Source: Streptomyces venezuelae (GTDB lineage Bacteria > Actinomycetota > Actinomycetes > Streptomycetales > Streptomycetaceae). Taken from it: 64,000 bases of DNA. A model generated the notes under the pieces. It was not told where the DNA came from. It saw only the letters and a list, made by a program, of their open reading frames with translations, and did not search any database. This document shows, piece after piece, positions 49,067 through 57,104 of this stretch. A program made the translations under genes and the position numbers. Within the stretch, counting starts at the first letter, position 1. Every line of letters begins with the position of its first letter. Location of the stretch: the NCBI RefSeq assembly GCF_008642375.1, contig NZ_CP029194.1, positions 7,868,501 to 7,932,500 of the forward strand, read 5' to 3'.

Positions 49067-49089
49067 ACTAATCTTCTAAGATGCTTAGT
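49067..49089. promoter_or_regulatory. Nested AT-rich palindrome before the NlpC/P60 gene
   Basis: In a short AT-rich island, ACTAA (49067-49071) pairs with TTAGT (49085-49089). Inside are ATCTT-CT-AAGAT (49071-49082) and CTAAG-ATG-CTTAG (49076-49088). It looks like a MarR-type or similar operator and lies about 115 bp before the NlpC/P60 start, also just beyond the end of the neighbouring gene. Confidence 0.5.
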
Positions 49090-49137
49090 CTCAATGAGGG
49101 TCGACGGTGGCGATCCGAGTGAACGGCCCTGCGGGGC

Positions 49138-50262
49138 CTAGTCGGTGGCGGTGAGGGTGCAGTCGTGGGTCTTCGCCGAGCGTTCGGCGAAGGCCGACAG
49201 GGCGGTGCGGAGGCCCTGGTGGTCGAGGGTGAGGCGGGAGGTGCGGCCGAGTGTGCCGCCGACGGGCGCGACGACGTATGCGGCCCGGTCCACCGCGCCG
49301 CGGCAGTCGGCCCACAGCACGTAGAGGCCGTCCGGGGCGTCGCCCGCAGGCCGGCCGGCCAGGTCTTCGAGGTTCCGACGCTCGGTCCTCTCCAGCGCGG
49401 GGCCGTACGACGCGGTGAACGTGTACAGCGGCGCGCCCCGCAGGCCGCCGAGCGTGCAGCCCTCGACCGGCTTCGGTCCCGGCGCGGTCTCCACGGCCGT
49501 ACGGACCCCCCAGCGGGCGGCGGTCCGCGGGTCCACGATGCCCGCGCAGCTGCCCGACACCGAGGCGAAGGGCTCGTGGTCCCAGGCGTTCACGGAGGCG
49601 CCGACCTCGCGCACCGGCGCGCCCTCGGCGACCTCGCATCCCTGCTGCCGCGCGTAGGCGGTCGCCGTGCGGGTCAGTACGGCGGTGAGCTCCGTACGGG
49701 CTTCCGGGCGGCCGAAGTCGGCCCGGTCGATCCTGGCACGTGCCTCGGCGACCATTCCGACGCCCTGCGCGTCGCCCTGTGTGCCGCCGCAGTCGATCAG
49801 GACGATCGCGGACGCCTCGCCCCGGCGCTCCCGGTCCGGATCGAACGCGAAGCCGCCGGTCCAGCCGTGGCCCAGGGGCGCGTCGGTGGCTGCCGCCTCC
49901 AGCACGCCGAAACGGTCCCGCGCGTCACTCACCGTCACACGCAGGTCGATCCGGCCGTCCTCCTCGTACACCTCGTCGGCTTCACCGACCCGGCACTGCC
50001 AGAAGTCCCGGCCCGTCCTCGTCTCCGTCGTCACGTCGGCCCCGCCCACCAACTCCCGTACGGGATCGGCCGCCAAGGTCCCTTCGCACGCCGAGTCCAG
50101 GGCGCGGTCGTGGAGCCAGGCCTGCAAGCCGCCGGACAGCCAGAACAGGCCGCCCGCCACCACGGCCGCGCCGGTCGTCAGACCTGCCGCGAGCCGGATC
50201 CGCCGGCGGCGGCGGATCCGGGCGAGCTCGTGATCGGCAGACTCCCTGGGCTCCCCGCTCAT
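49138..50262 (-). CDS. Membrane-anchored extracytoplasmic protein, unknown (second of a coupled pair)
   Basis: A 374-residue protein. An Arg-rich cytoplasmic N-terminus (ARIRRRRRIRLAAG) precedes one helix (AAGLTTGAAVVAGGLFWLSGGL, about 26-47), and the rest is outside. The exterior has conserved cysteines in pairs (SACEGT, FWQCRVG, LIDCGGT, QGCEVA, SGSCAG, GCTLGG, ADCRGA, HDCTL). ATG at 50262 overlaps the upstream stop (ATGA). It and the preceding protein share layout (anchor, Cys-rich exterior, repeated LxxAL segments), suggesting ancient duplication. Not recognised as any family with known function. Confidence 0.68.
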   Translation of the reverse strand: MSGEPRESADHELARIRRRRRIRLAAGLTTGAAVVAGGLFWLSGGLQAWLHDRALDSACEGTLAADPVRELVGGADVTTETRTGRDFWQCRVGEADEVYEEDGRIDLRVTVSDARDRFGVLEAAATDAPLGHGWTGGFAFDPDRERRGEASAIVLIDCGGTQGDAQGVGMVAEARARIDRADFGRPEARTELTAVLTRTATAYARQQGCEVAEGAPVREVGASVNAWDHEPFASVSGSCAGIVDPRTAARWGVRTAVETAPGPKPVEGCTLGGLRGAPLYTFTASYGPALERTERRNLEDLAGRPAGDAPDGLYVLWADCRGAVDRAAYVVAPVGGTLGRTSRLTLDHQGLRTALSAFAERSAKTHDCTLTATD

Positions 50263-51344
50263 CCCCACACCTTCCCGAGCACCTTCGTGTCATTGCAGTC
50301 GCCCGACGCGTCGAGGTAGCGCGCGAGGAGCGAGTCGGCGCGGGCGGCGAGCAGTTCGCGGTCCGTCCCCTCCAGCCCGAGACGGTGCAGGGTCCGTCCG
50401 CCCGCGCACCGCCCTTCGGCCCACACGGCGAGCTCGTACGTCTTCGTCTTCGTCGGCGTACCGGCGGTCGGCTGTCCGCCGCGCCCGGCCAGGGCGAGTT
50501 CACGCCCGTACTCGGTGCGCAGCTCCGGCAGCACCTCGCCCCACCAGCTCGCCGAGCTCACCACCACGCCGCCCGCCGCCCCCGGCTTCGAGACGGTCGT
50601 GGAACAGGCCCTGGCCCAGGCGTGGGTGGCCCCGTGCGCGGACTGCTCGGCGCCCTTCAGAGCAGAGCCGAGCAGCTCCGGGCGGAACCAGGCGCACTCC
50701 GCGGGAGGCGCGTCCGGCGCGTCCTCCTGCGGGGACGGCGTCACCGGTCGTACGTCGGTGTCCCGCACGACAGCCCCTCCGCAGCGCCCGTCGGCGCGTA
50801 CCTCCTCGGCGACGGCCGCGACGAGCGTGCCGAGCCATTCGCTCGCCGGGCTGTTCGTCGAGGCGTGCACCCGGAAGGACGTGACAGGGCGGGCGTACCC
50901 CTGCAGGCCGTTCGGGCAGGTGACCGTGACGACCTGGTCCGCCCGCTCGTGCTCCTCGGCCCACTCCGGCTCGTCCTCGTAGGGGGTGCGGCCGATGACG
51001 TGCTCCACCCGGACGCCCTTCAGCGGCGGGTCCAGCACCGGCTCCGCCGTCACGGTGAACCACGGGTCACCCTCGCCGTCCCCGCCGAGGGAGCAGGACA
51101 CGAGACCGCGCGGCCCCGGTCCGGTCCGCAGGGTCCACCACGCGTCGTCGGCCAGCAGCTTCGCCGCGTCGTTCCGGGGCAGCGCCCCGCCGCAGGCCCG
51201 GGCGAGCGCGTCGGCGTTGTGCCGGTCGCGCTGCTCGGCCCGTACGAGGACGAAGCCCGCCGTCAGTGCCACCAGCAGGACGGCCAGCGTCGCCCGTGGC
51301 AGCCACCGGTGCCGTCGGAACCGGGCCCACGCCGAATCGCTCAT
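50259..51344 (-). CDS. Membrane-anchored extracytoplasmic protein, unknown (first of a coupled pair)
   Basis: A 361-residue protein with one N-terminal helix (ATLAVLLVALTAGFVLVRA, about 18-37) and a Cys-containing exterior (ARACGGALP, LVSCSLGG, VTCPNG, DGRCGGA, AECAWF, ARACSTT, EGRCAGG, GDCND). It ends LGKVWG and overlaps the next gene by ATGA. The ATG at 51344 has a modest GGGGAT sequence upstream. Probably exported or membrane-bound; no enzyme motif is visible. Confidence 0.68.
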   Translation of the reverse strand: MSDSAWARFRRHRWLPRATLAVLLVALTAGFVLVRAEQRDRHNADALARACGGALPRNDAAKLLADDAWWTLRTGPGPRGLVSCSLGGDGEGDPWFTVTAEPVLDPPLKGVRVEHVIGRTPYEDEPEWAEEHERADQVVTVTCPNGLQGYARPVTSFRVHASTNSPASEWLGTLVAAVAEEVRADGRCGGAVVRDTDVRPVTPSPQEDAPDAPPAECAWFRPELLGSALKGAEQSAHGATHAWARACSTTVSKPGAAGGVVVSSASWWGEVLPELRTEYGRELALAGRGGQPTAGTPTKTKTYELAVWAEGRCAGGRTLHRLGLEGTDRELLAARADSLLARYLDASGDCNDTKVLGKVWG

Positions 51345-51528
51345 CCCCGCCCCGCCCAGTCTCCGTGCTCGTGCTCGTGCTCGCGTGCGGGCATCGCACC
51401 CGCGAATCGATCACCGCACGCTATCCCACCGGTCTCACGCGCCCGCCGCTGGACAGTCGCAGTACTCCGGCATAGCCTCCGATGCACCTATTCAAGTTTT
51501 TGAGTAAGCGAGTATGTGAGGAGAGGTC

Positions 51529-51921
51529 ATGCATCCGTTCCGCAAGGCGGTGGAGGACCGTGATCCGGACGCTCTGGAGGCGCTGCTCGCCGAGGATGTC
51601 GTCTTCACCAGCCCCGTCGCCTTCGCGCCGTACGCAGGCCGCGCGATGACCGCCGCGATCCTGCGCGGCGTGCTGCGCGTCTTCGAGGACTTCTCGTACG
51701 TACGGGAGATCGGGAACCCTGACGGCCGTGACCACGCCCTCGTCTTCACGGCGACGGTCGGCGGGAAGCAGATCCATGGCTGCGACTTCCTGCACTTCGA
51801 CGAGGAGGGGAAGATCGACGACCTGACCGTCATGGTCCGCCCCCTGTCGGCGGCGCGGGCGCTCGCCGACGCCATGGGCGCCCAGTTCGACCGGATCGTC
51901 CGCGAGGCGGCCGACGGCTGA
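51529..51921 (+). CDS. SnoaL-like/NTF2-fold protein
   Basis: A 130-residue protein of the NTF2-like superfamily: MHPFRKAVEDRDPDALEALLAEDVVFTSPVAF, then HALVFTATVGGKQIHGCDFLHFDEEGKIDDLTVMVRPL. Members are cone-shaped binding or isomerase-like proteins with varied small-molecule ligands. ATG at 51529 after GAGGAG. It stands alone between convergent and divergent neighbours. Ligand unknown. Confidence 0.8.
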   Translation: MHPFRKAVEDRDPDALEALLAEDVVFTSPVAFAPYAGRAMTAAILRGVLRVFEDFSYVREIGNPDGRDHALVFTATVGGKQIHGCDFLHFDEEGKIDDLTVMVRPLSAARALADAMGAQFDRIVREAADG

Positions 51922-51941
51922 GGCGTCCGACGGGAATGCCG

Positions 51942-51980
51942 AGAGGCCGGACCGGCGCGCAGTGCGCCGGTCCGGCCTCT
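51942..51980. terminator. Bidirectional terminator between the SnoaL-like gene and argG
   Basis: A perfect 17-bp inverted repeat (51942-51958 with 51964-51980, 5-nt loop) lies between convergent stop codons at 51921 and 52022, one of the strongest hairpins in the window. Confidence 0.85.
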
Positions 51981-52021
51981 TCGGTGACGTGACAGGGGAT
52001 GCAGCGAGGCGGGGCGGACGG

Positions 52022-53476
52022 TCAGTCCGTGCCCATCTCCATCGCCGCGCGGTCCAGCATCTCGTCGTCGCCGGAGACCTCGCCGCGCGAGGCGATCGCC
52101 TCGGCGCCGCCCTCCGGCAGCTCCGTCAGGGTGCCGATCAGACCGGTCGCGGCCGCCTGGGCGGCGCCGATGGCGGGGCTGCCCGTGCCGATCAGGCCCA
52201 GCGTGGCGTACTGCTCCAGCTTGGCGCGGGAGTCGGCGATGTCGAGGTTCCGCATGGTGAGCTGGCCGATCCGGTCCACCGGGCCGAACGCCGAGTCCTC
52301 GGTCCGCTCCATGGAGAGCTTGTCCGGGTGGTAGCTGAAGGCCGGGCCCGTCGTGTCGAGGATCGAGTAGTCCTCGCCGCGCCGCAGCCGCAGGGTCACC
52401 TCGCCGGTCACGGCCGCGCCGACCCAGCGCTGGAGCGACTCGCGGACCATCAGGGCCTGCGGGTCCAGCCACCGGCCCTCGTACATGAGACGGCCGAGGC
52501 GCCGGCCCTCGTTGTGGTACTGGGCCAGGGTGTCCTCGTTGTGGATCGCGTTCACGAGCCGCTCGTAGGCCGCGTGCAGCAGGGCCATGCCGGGCGCCTC
52601 GTAGATACCGCGGCTCTTGGCCTCGATGATCCGGTTCTCGATCTGGTCCGACATGCCCATGCCGTGGCGGCCGCCGATGGCGTTGGCCTCCATCACCAGG
52701 TCGACGGCGGAGTGGAACTCCTTGCCGTTGATGGTCACGGGGCGGCCCTGGTCGAAGCCGATCGTGACGTCCTCGGTGGCGATCTCGACCGAGGGGTCCC
52801 AGAACCGGACGCCCATGATGGGCTCCACGGTCTCCACGCCGGTGTTCAGGTGCTCCAGGGTCTTCGCCTCGTGCGTGGCGCCCCAGATGTTGGCGTCGGT
52901 GGAGTACGCCTTCTCCGCGCTGTCCCGGTAGGGGAGGTCGTGGGCGAGGAGCCACTCCGACATCTCCTTGCGGCCGCCGAGCTCGGTCACGAAGTCGGCG
53001 TCGAGCCACGGCTTGTAGATCCGCAGGTGCGGGTTGGCCAGCAGGCCGTACCGGTAGAACCGCTCGATGTCGTTGCCCTTGAACGTCGAGCCGTCGCCCC
53101 AGATCTGTACGTCGTCCTCGAGCATCGCCCGGACCAGCAGGGTGCCGGTGACGGCGCGGCCGAGCGGCGTGGTGTTGAAGTAGGCGCGCCCGCCCGAGCG
53201 GATGTGGAACGCGCCGCAGGTGAGCGCGGCCAGGCCTTCCTCGACCAGCGCGGCGCGGCAGTCGACCAGGCGGGCGATCTCGGCGCCGTACGTCTTCGCG
53301 CGGCCGGGCACCGAGGCGATGTCGGGCTCGTCGTACTGGCCGATGTCGGCGGTGTACGTGCACGGGACGGCGCCCTTGTCGCGCATCCACGCGACCGCGA
53401 CCGAGGTGTCGAGGCCGCCCGAGAAGGCGATGCCGACGCGCTCGCCGGCGGGGAGGGAGGTGAGGACCTTAGACAT
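52022..53476 (-). CDS. argG: Argininosuccinate synthase (long, type 1 in Streptomyces)
   Basis: A 484-residue enzyme that joins citrulline and aspartate using ATP in arginine biosynthesis (cytoplasm). The PP-loop AGERVGIAFSGGLDTSVAVAW is near the start, followed by CTYTADIGQYDEPD, GAFHIRSGGRAYFNTTPLGR, IWGDGSTFKGNDIERFYR and IGGRHGMGMSDQIENRI. It is the long E. coli-like class. I chose MSKVLTSLPAGE at 53476, the common N-terminus; an ATG at 53491 would add five residues and start inside the ARG-box-like repeats. No strong Shine-Dalgarno sequence is seen. Confidence 0.93.
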   Translation of the reverse strand: MSKVLTSLPAGERVGIAFSGGLDTSVAVAWMRDKGAVPCTYTADIGQYDEPDIASVPGRAKTYGAEIARLVDCRAALVEEGLAALTCGAFHIRSGGRAYFNTTPLGRAVTGTLLVRAMLEDDVQIWGDGSTFKGNDIERFYRYGLLANPHLRIYKPWLDADFVTELGGRKEMSEWLLAHDLPYRDSAEKAYSTDANIWGATHEAKTLEHLNTGVETVEPIMGVRFWDPSVEIATEDVTIGFDQGRPVTINGKEFHSAVDLVMEANAIGGRHGMGMSDQIENRIIEAKSRGIYEAPGMALLHAAYERLVNAIHNEDTLAQYHNEGRRLGRLMYEGRWLDPQALMVRESLQRWVGAAVTGEVTLRLRRGEDYSILDTTGPAFSYHPDKLSMERTEDSAFGPVDRIGQLTMRNLDIADSRAKLEQYATLGLIGTGSPAIGAAQAAATGLIGTLTELPEGGAEAIASRGEVSGDDEMLDRAAMEMGTD

Positions 53477-53483
53477 AGGAAGA

Positions 53484-53512
53484 GTATGCATGATCCTGCA
53501 TGGTCATGCAAC
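53484..53512. promoter_or_regulatory. ARG-box-like repeats before argG
   Basis: Three spaced copies of (A)TGCA(T) (at 53486-53491, 53496-53501 and 53505-53510) spaced about 10 bp apart lie directly over the argG start region. ArgR hexamers bind such A/T-rich TGCAT half-sites, one helical turn apart, so arginine repression is likely. Confidence 0.6.
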
Positions 53513-53618
53513 GTCGATCTGCGGGGAGTCCGGTGTCGCGTGGGCTTACCCCTGGTACGGTCCCTCACCGGCCGAAGCTCCACCCAGGAGCGGCGGCGTC
53601 CGTGGAGGGGTGGAGAGG

Positions 53619-54464
53619 GTGCGGCTCACGAGCGGGGTTCTTCCCGGGGATCTGGTGGACGCGATACGGGGGACCGCTCGCGACATCGCCGAGGTGCTCG
53701 GTGCCAGTGGCACTGGCCCTGGCCCTGGCGATGGCGATGGCGCCGGGCATCGGGGCGGTCTGCCCGTGCCCCGGTCCGTCTGGACGGTCGGCGAGGCCGC
53801 CGCGCACCTGGCCCAGGCCAACGCCCTCATGGCGGACATCGCCGCCGGTCACGAGCGCCCCTACGGGGACGGCACCCCAGGCGGCCTGACCGAGGCCAAC
53901 GAACGCGCCCTCGCCGAATTCGCGGAGCGCGACCCCGAGCCGCTCGCCGACATGATCACGGAGCAGGCCGAGGCCTTCCTCGCCGCCGTCGAGCGCCGCG
54001 ACCCGGCCGAGGTGCTCACCACCCCGCTCGGCACGATGAGCCCGGCTGTCCTCGGTTCGTACCTGCTGACCCACATGCTCGGCCACGGCTACGACCTGGC
54101 CCTCGCCCTGGGCCGTCCCCACATGGTCGACGCCCGCAGGGTCGCCCTCACCCTCCCGTTCATGATCGCCGTGATGCCGGGGGTCGCCGATCCGGTCGCC
54201 GTCGCCGGACTGACCGCCCGCTTCGCGGTACGGCTGCGGGGCGGCCCGGGCTTCGGCGTCACCGTCACGGGCGGCGACGTCCAGGTGGCCCACGAGCCGC
54301 CCGCCCGTCCGGACTGCACGATCCTGACCGAGCCGGTCGCCTTCCTCCTCCTCGCCCTCGGCCGGCTAGACCCGTGGCCCGTGATCGCCCGGGGCAAGGC
54401 GCTCGGCTGGGGGCGCAAACCCTGGCTCGCGCCCCGGTTCCCCCGCCTCTTCCGCGCGCCCTGA
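53619..54464 (+). CDS. DinB/MDMPI-like protein (mycothiol-dependent maleylpyruvate isomerase family)
   Basis: A 281-residue protein. The N-terminal DinB-like four-helix bundle (WTVGEAAAHLAQANALMADIAAGHE; YLLTHMLGHGYDLALALGRP with the metal-binding HMLGH) is followed by a C-terminal SCP2-like sheet domain (VRLRGGPGFGVTVTGGDVQVAHEPPARPDCTI). The start is unclear: GTG at 53619 or 53610, each with GGAG-rich sequence too close upstream. A Gly/Pro/Asp repeat (GPGPGDGDGAGH, about 53709-53748) interrupts the first helices. It probably binds a thiol cofactor and a metal; substrate unknown. Confidence 0.68.
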   Translation: MRLTSGVLPGDLVDAIRGTARDIAEVLGASGTGPGPGDGDGAGHRGGLPVPRSVWTVGEAAAHLAQANALMADIAAGHERPYGDGTPGGLTEANERALAEFAERDPEPLADMITEQAEAFLAAVERRDPAEVLTTPLGTMSPAVLGSYLLTHMLGHGYDLALALGRPHMVDARRVALTLPFMIAVMPGVADPVAVAGLTARFAVRLRGGPGFGVTVTGGDVQVAHEPPARPDCTILTEPVAFLLLALGRLDPWPVIARGKALGWGRKPWLAPRFPRLFRAP

Positions 54465-54560
54465 GGCCCGCTCCGGTGGATCCTTGAAGTAACCGGGCGA
54501 ACGGCCGCCGGGAGTCACCGGGCGGACGGATCCCGGTAGCGACGTGCGAGGAGGCAGACC

Positions 54561-54860
54561 ATGACTCGTACCCAGGAGTGGACGGTCGGCCTGGAACTGG
54601 TCGAGGACGGCGGCAGGACGGAGGCCGAGGCGCGGCTGAGCACCGGCACCTCGACCATCACCGGCCACGGCACCGCCCGCTGCAACCCGTCGGACGTGGA
54701 CGTCCCCGCGATCGGCGACGAGCTCGCCGCGAGCCGGGCGATGAAGGACCTGGCCGGCAAGCTCATGCGGGAGGCCAACCGCGAGATGGAGGCGGTGGGG
54801 GCGGGGACCGTACCCCGGCACACCGGCCCCGGATACGGCTGGCCGGAGGCGGTCACCTGA
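54561..54860 (+). CDS. DUF1876-family protein
   Basis: A 99-residue protein: TRTQEWTVGLELVEDGGRTEAEARLSTGTSTITGHGTARCNPSDVDVPAIGDELAASRAMKDLA, matching the DUF1876 pattern, a dsRBD-like small fold widespread in actinomycetes. ATG at 54561 follows CGAGGAGG. Function unknown. A short hairpin (54861-54867 with 54873-54879) follows immediately and may terminate it. Confidence 0.82.
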   Translation: MTRTQEWTVGLELVEDGGRTEAEARLSTGTSTITGHGTARCNPSDVDVPAIGDELAASRAMKDLAGKLMREANREMEAVGAGTVPRHTGPGYGWPEAVT

Positions 54861-54967
54861 CCCTCGGGCCCTCCGAGGGAGCCGTCACCTGCCCCCAGGG
54901 GCCCGGCTCGACGTCACGTCCGGCCGGACCCCTCCCCAAGTGCCGCCGTCCTCGCCGGCGTCCGCCC

Positions 54968-55576
54968 TCAGGGGGTGTCGTCCGCGCCGCCGTCCCCGTG
55001 CGTGAGCCGGTCCACGACCTCGACCACCCCGTCCACCGTCTCGCACAGCCGGACCAGGACCGGCGTGACGCTCGGGTCCGGCAGGTCGCCGCTGAGCGTC
55101 ACCACGCCCTCGTCGACGTCGATGTGCACGGCGGCGGGGGAGAGGCGCAGGATGCGGACGACGACGTCCTCCCGGATCTCCTCCTGGATCGACCGGTCCC
55201 GCCGCAGGAACAGCTGGAGGAGGTCGCTCCGGCTCAGTACGCCGATGAGCCGGCCGTCCGAGTCCACCACCGGCAGCCGCTTCACGCGGTGCCGCTCCAT
55301 CAGCCGGGCCGCCTCGACCGCCGTCCACGACGGGCGGGCCGTCACGACCGGGCTCGACATCATGGCCTCGGCCGTGCTCGGGCCGTCCTTCGCGGTGTGC
55401 CGCCGCAGGAGGTCCGCCTCGGAGACGACGCCCACGGGCCGGTTCTCGTCGTCGACGACGGGGACCGCGGTGATGCCGTACTCGTCGAGGAGCCGCGCGA
55501 TCTCCTTGAATGACGTCCCCCGCTGCACCGCGACCGCGGCCGGCGTCATCAGGTCCGCGACACTGCGGTTCCTCAT
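54968..55576 (-). CDS. Tandem CBS-domain protein with C-terminal BON domain
   Basis: A 202-residue protein. Two CBS motifs form a Bateman module (VADLMTPAAVAVQRGTSFKEIARLLDEYGITAVPVVDD, about 5-60, and MMSSPVVTARPSWTAVEAARLMERHRVKRLPVVDSDGRLIGVLSRSDLL, about 75-130), followed by a BON domain (VVVRILRLSPAAVHIDVDEGVVTLSGDLPD, about 140-195). Bateman modules bind adenine nucleotides, and BON domains bind membranes or phospholipids. ATG at 55576. Role unknown; this layout is common in Streptomyces. Confidence 0.9.
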   Translation of the reverse strand: MRNRSVADLMTPAAVAVQRGTSFKEIARLLDEYGITAVPVVDDENRPVGVVSEADLLRRHTAKDGPSTAEAMMSSPVVTARPSWTAVEAARLMERHRVKRLPVVDSDGRLIGVLSRSDLLQLFLRRDRSIQEEIREDVVVRILRLSPAAVHIDVDEGVVTLSGDLPDPSVTPVLVRLCETVDGVVEVVDRLTHGDGGADDTP

Positions 55577-55739
55577 CGTCCGTTCCGTCCCTTCTGCGTT
55601 CCGGACTCCATGGTCCCGCACCGGAGGCGGTCCTGGTGTGAGGGGGTGGCGAACGGGGGTGCGACGAGGGCTTGCGGGCATGACATGTACATGGTTACTT
55701 CGGGTAAGTCGCGGTTCCGAGACGGAAGAAGGACCTCTC

Positions 55740-57059
55740 ATGTCATCCCCTCGCACCCTCCGCCGCCGCCGGTTCGGCGGCGCCCTCGCGCTGGCCCTCG
55801 CACTCCTCGCGACGACCGGCGCCACCGGAACGGCCGCACCGGGACGGGCGGCTCCGGGGGCCACCGTCCCGGAAGCGGCCGCCGTCGGACCGGCCCCGGG
55901 CGGCGTCCGCTCCGGGCTGCGGGAGGTGATGTTCGTCGGCAACAACTGGGACGGCACGGCCGACGTCATCGAGTCCCGGGGCGACTTCCGCCGCATCGCG
56001 CGCCTGAACGTCGTCCCCGACAAGGAGGAGCGGCTGCGGGAGATCCATCTGAACCCCGTCAAGCTCGCCTTCTTCCTCGGTGTCCGCAACGGGCCGGGGG
56101 AGGGGCACGACCAGTTCGTCGACGACATGTACGCGACCCCCGACGGCGCGGCCATGGTCGTCTCCCGCCCCAGCTTCGCCGACGTCGTCTCCCTCGACCT
56201 GCGCACCGGGCGGATCAACTGGCGCTTCCCGGTGGCCGGCTACCGCGCCGACCACATGGCAGTCTCGCCCGACGGCACCCGCGTCGCGGTCTCCGCCTCC
56301 ACGGCGAACACCGTGCACGTCCTCGACATCGCCACCGGCCGTCAACTCGGCTCGTTCAAGACCGGCGACAAGCCGCACGAGAACGTCTTCACCTCCGACG
56401 GCCGCCTGTGGAACATGTCCATCGGCGAGGTCACCACCGCCCTCGACGCACCCTGGCTCGACTGGACGAAGGGTGACCGCCGCATCACGGTCGTCGACGC
56501 CGACACCTTCGAGACCGTCCGCGTGATCGACATGCGCGAGCGCCTCGACGCCTTCGGCCGCGACGACCTCTCCGACGCCGTCCGGCCGCTCGTCTTCACC
56601 CCGGACGAGAAGACCCTGTACTTCCAGGTCTCGTTCCTCAGCGGGTTCCTGGAGTACGACATCGCCACCGACCGGATCACCCGGGCCAAGTACCTCCCGG
56701 GCAGCCCGGCCACCGATCCCGACCGTACGACCTGGGTCAACGACTCGCGTCACCACGGCCTTTCGATCAGCCCCGACGGCGCCAAGCTGTGCGTCGCCGG
56801 AACGATGGACGACTACGCCACCGTCGTCGACCGGGCGACCCTCCGGCAGGGCCCGCTCGTCGAGGTGTCCAAGCCCTACTGGGCGACCGTGAGCGGCGAC
56901 GGACGGTCCTGCGTCGTCTCCGAGAGCGGCGCCGACCGGGTGACCGCGATCGACTTCGCGACCGGCCTGCGGGTGGCCACCGTCGATGTCGGCGACCACC
57001 CCCAGCGCGTCCGGCTCGCCCGGGTGCCCGCCGACTGGACGGGCACCACGGTGAGTTGA
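55740..57059 (+). CDS. Secreted YVTN/WD40-type beta-propeller protein
   Basis: A 439-residue secreted protein. The signal peptide (about 1-33) starts MSSPRTLRRRRFGGALALALALLATTG. The mature part has repeated seven-bladed YVTN-like units (HMAVSPDGTRVAVSASTANTVHVLDIATG; ITVVDADTFETVRVIDM; GLSISPDGAKLCVAG; CVVSESGADRVTAIDFATGLRVATVDVGDHPQRVR). ATG at 55740 follows AGAAGGA. It may bind other surface proteins or small ligands; no catalytic residues are visible. Confidence 0.8.
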   Translation: MSSPRTLRRRRFGGALALALALLATTGATGTAAPGRAAPGATVPEAAAVGPAPGGVRSGLREVMFVGNNWDGTADVIESRGDFRRIARLNVVPDKEERLREIHLNPVKLAFFLGVRNGPGEGHDQFVDDMYATPDGAAMVVSRPSFADVVSLDLRTGRINWRFPVAGYRADHMAVSPDGTRVAVSASTANTVHVLDIATGRQLGSFKTGDKPHENVFTSDGRLWNMSIGEVTTALDAPWLDWTKGDRRITVVDADTFETVRVIDMRERLDAFGRDDLSDAVRPLVFTPDEKTLYFQVSFLSGFLEYDIATDRITRAKYLPGSPATDPDRTTWVNDSRHHGLSISPDGAKLCVAGTMDDYATVVDRATLRQGPLVEVSKPYWATVSGDGRSCVVSESGADRVTAIDFATGLRVATVDVGDHPQRVRLARVPADWTGTTVS

Positions 57060-57104
57060 TCCGGAGTGGCGGCCGGCGTCGGGTGCGGTGCACCCGGCCG
57101 GGCG

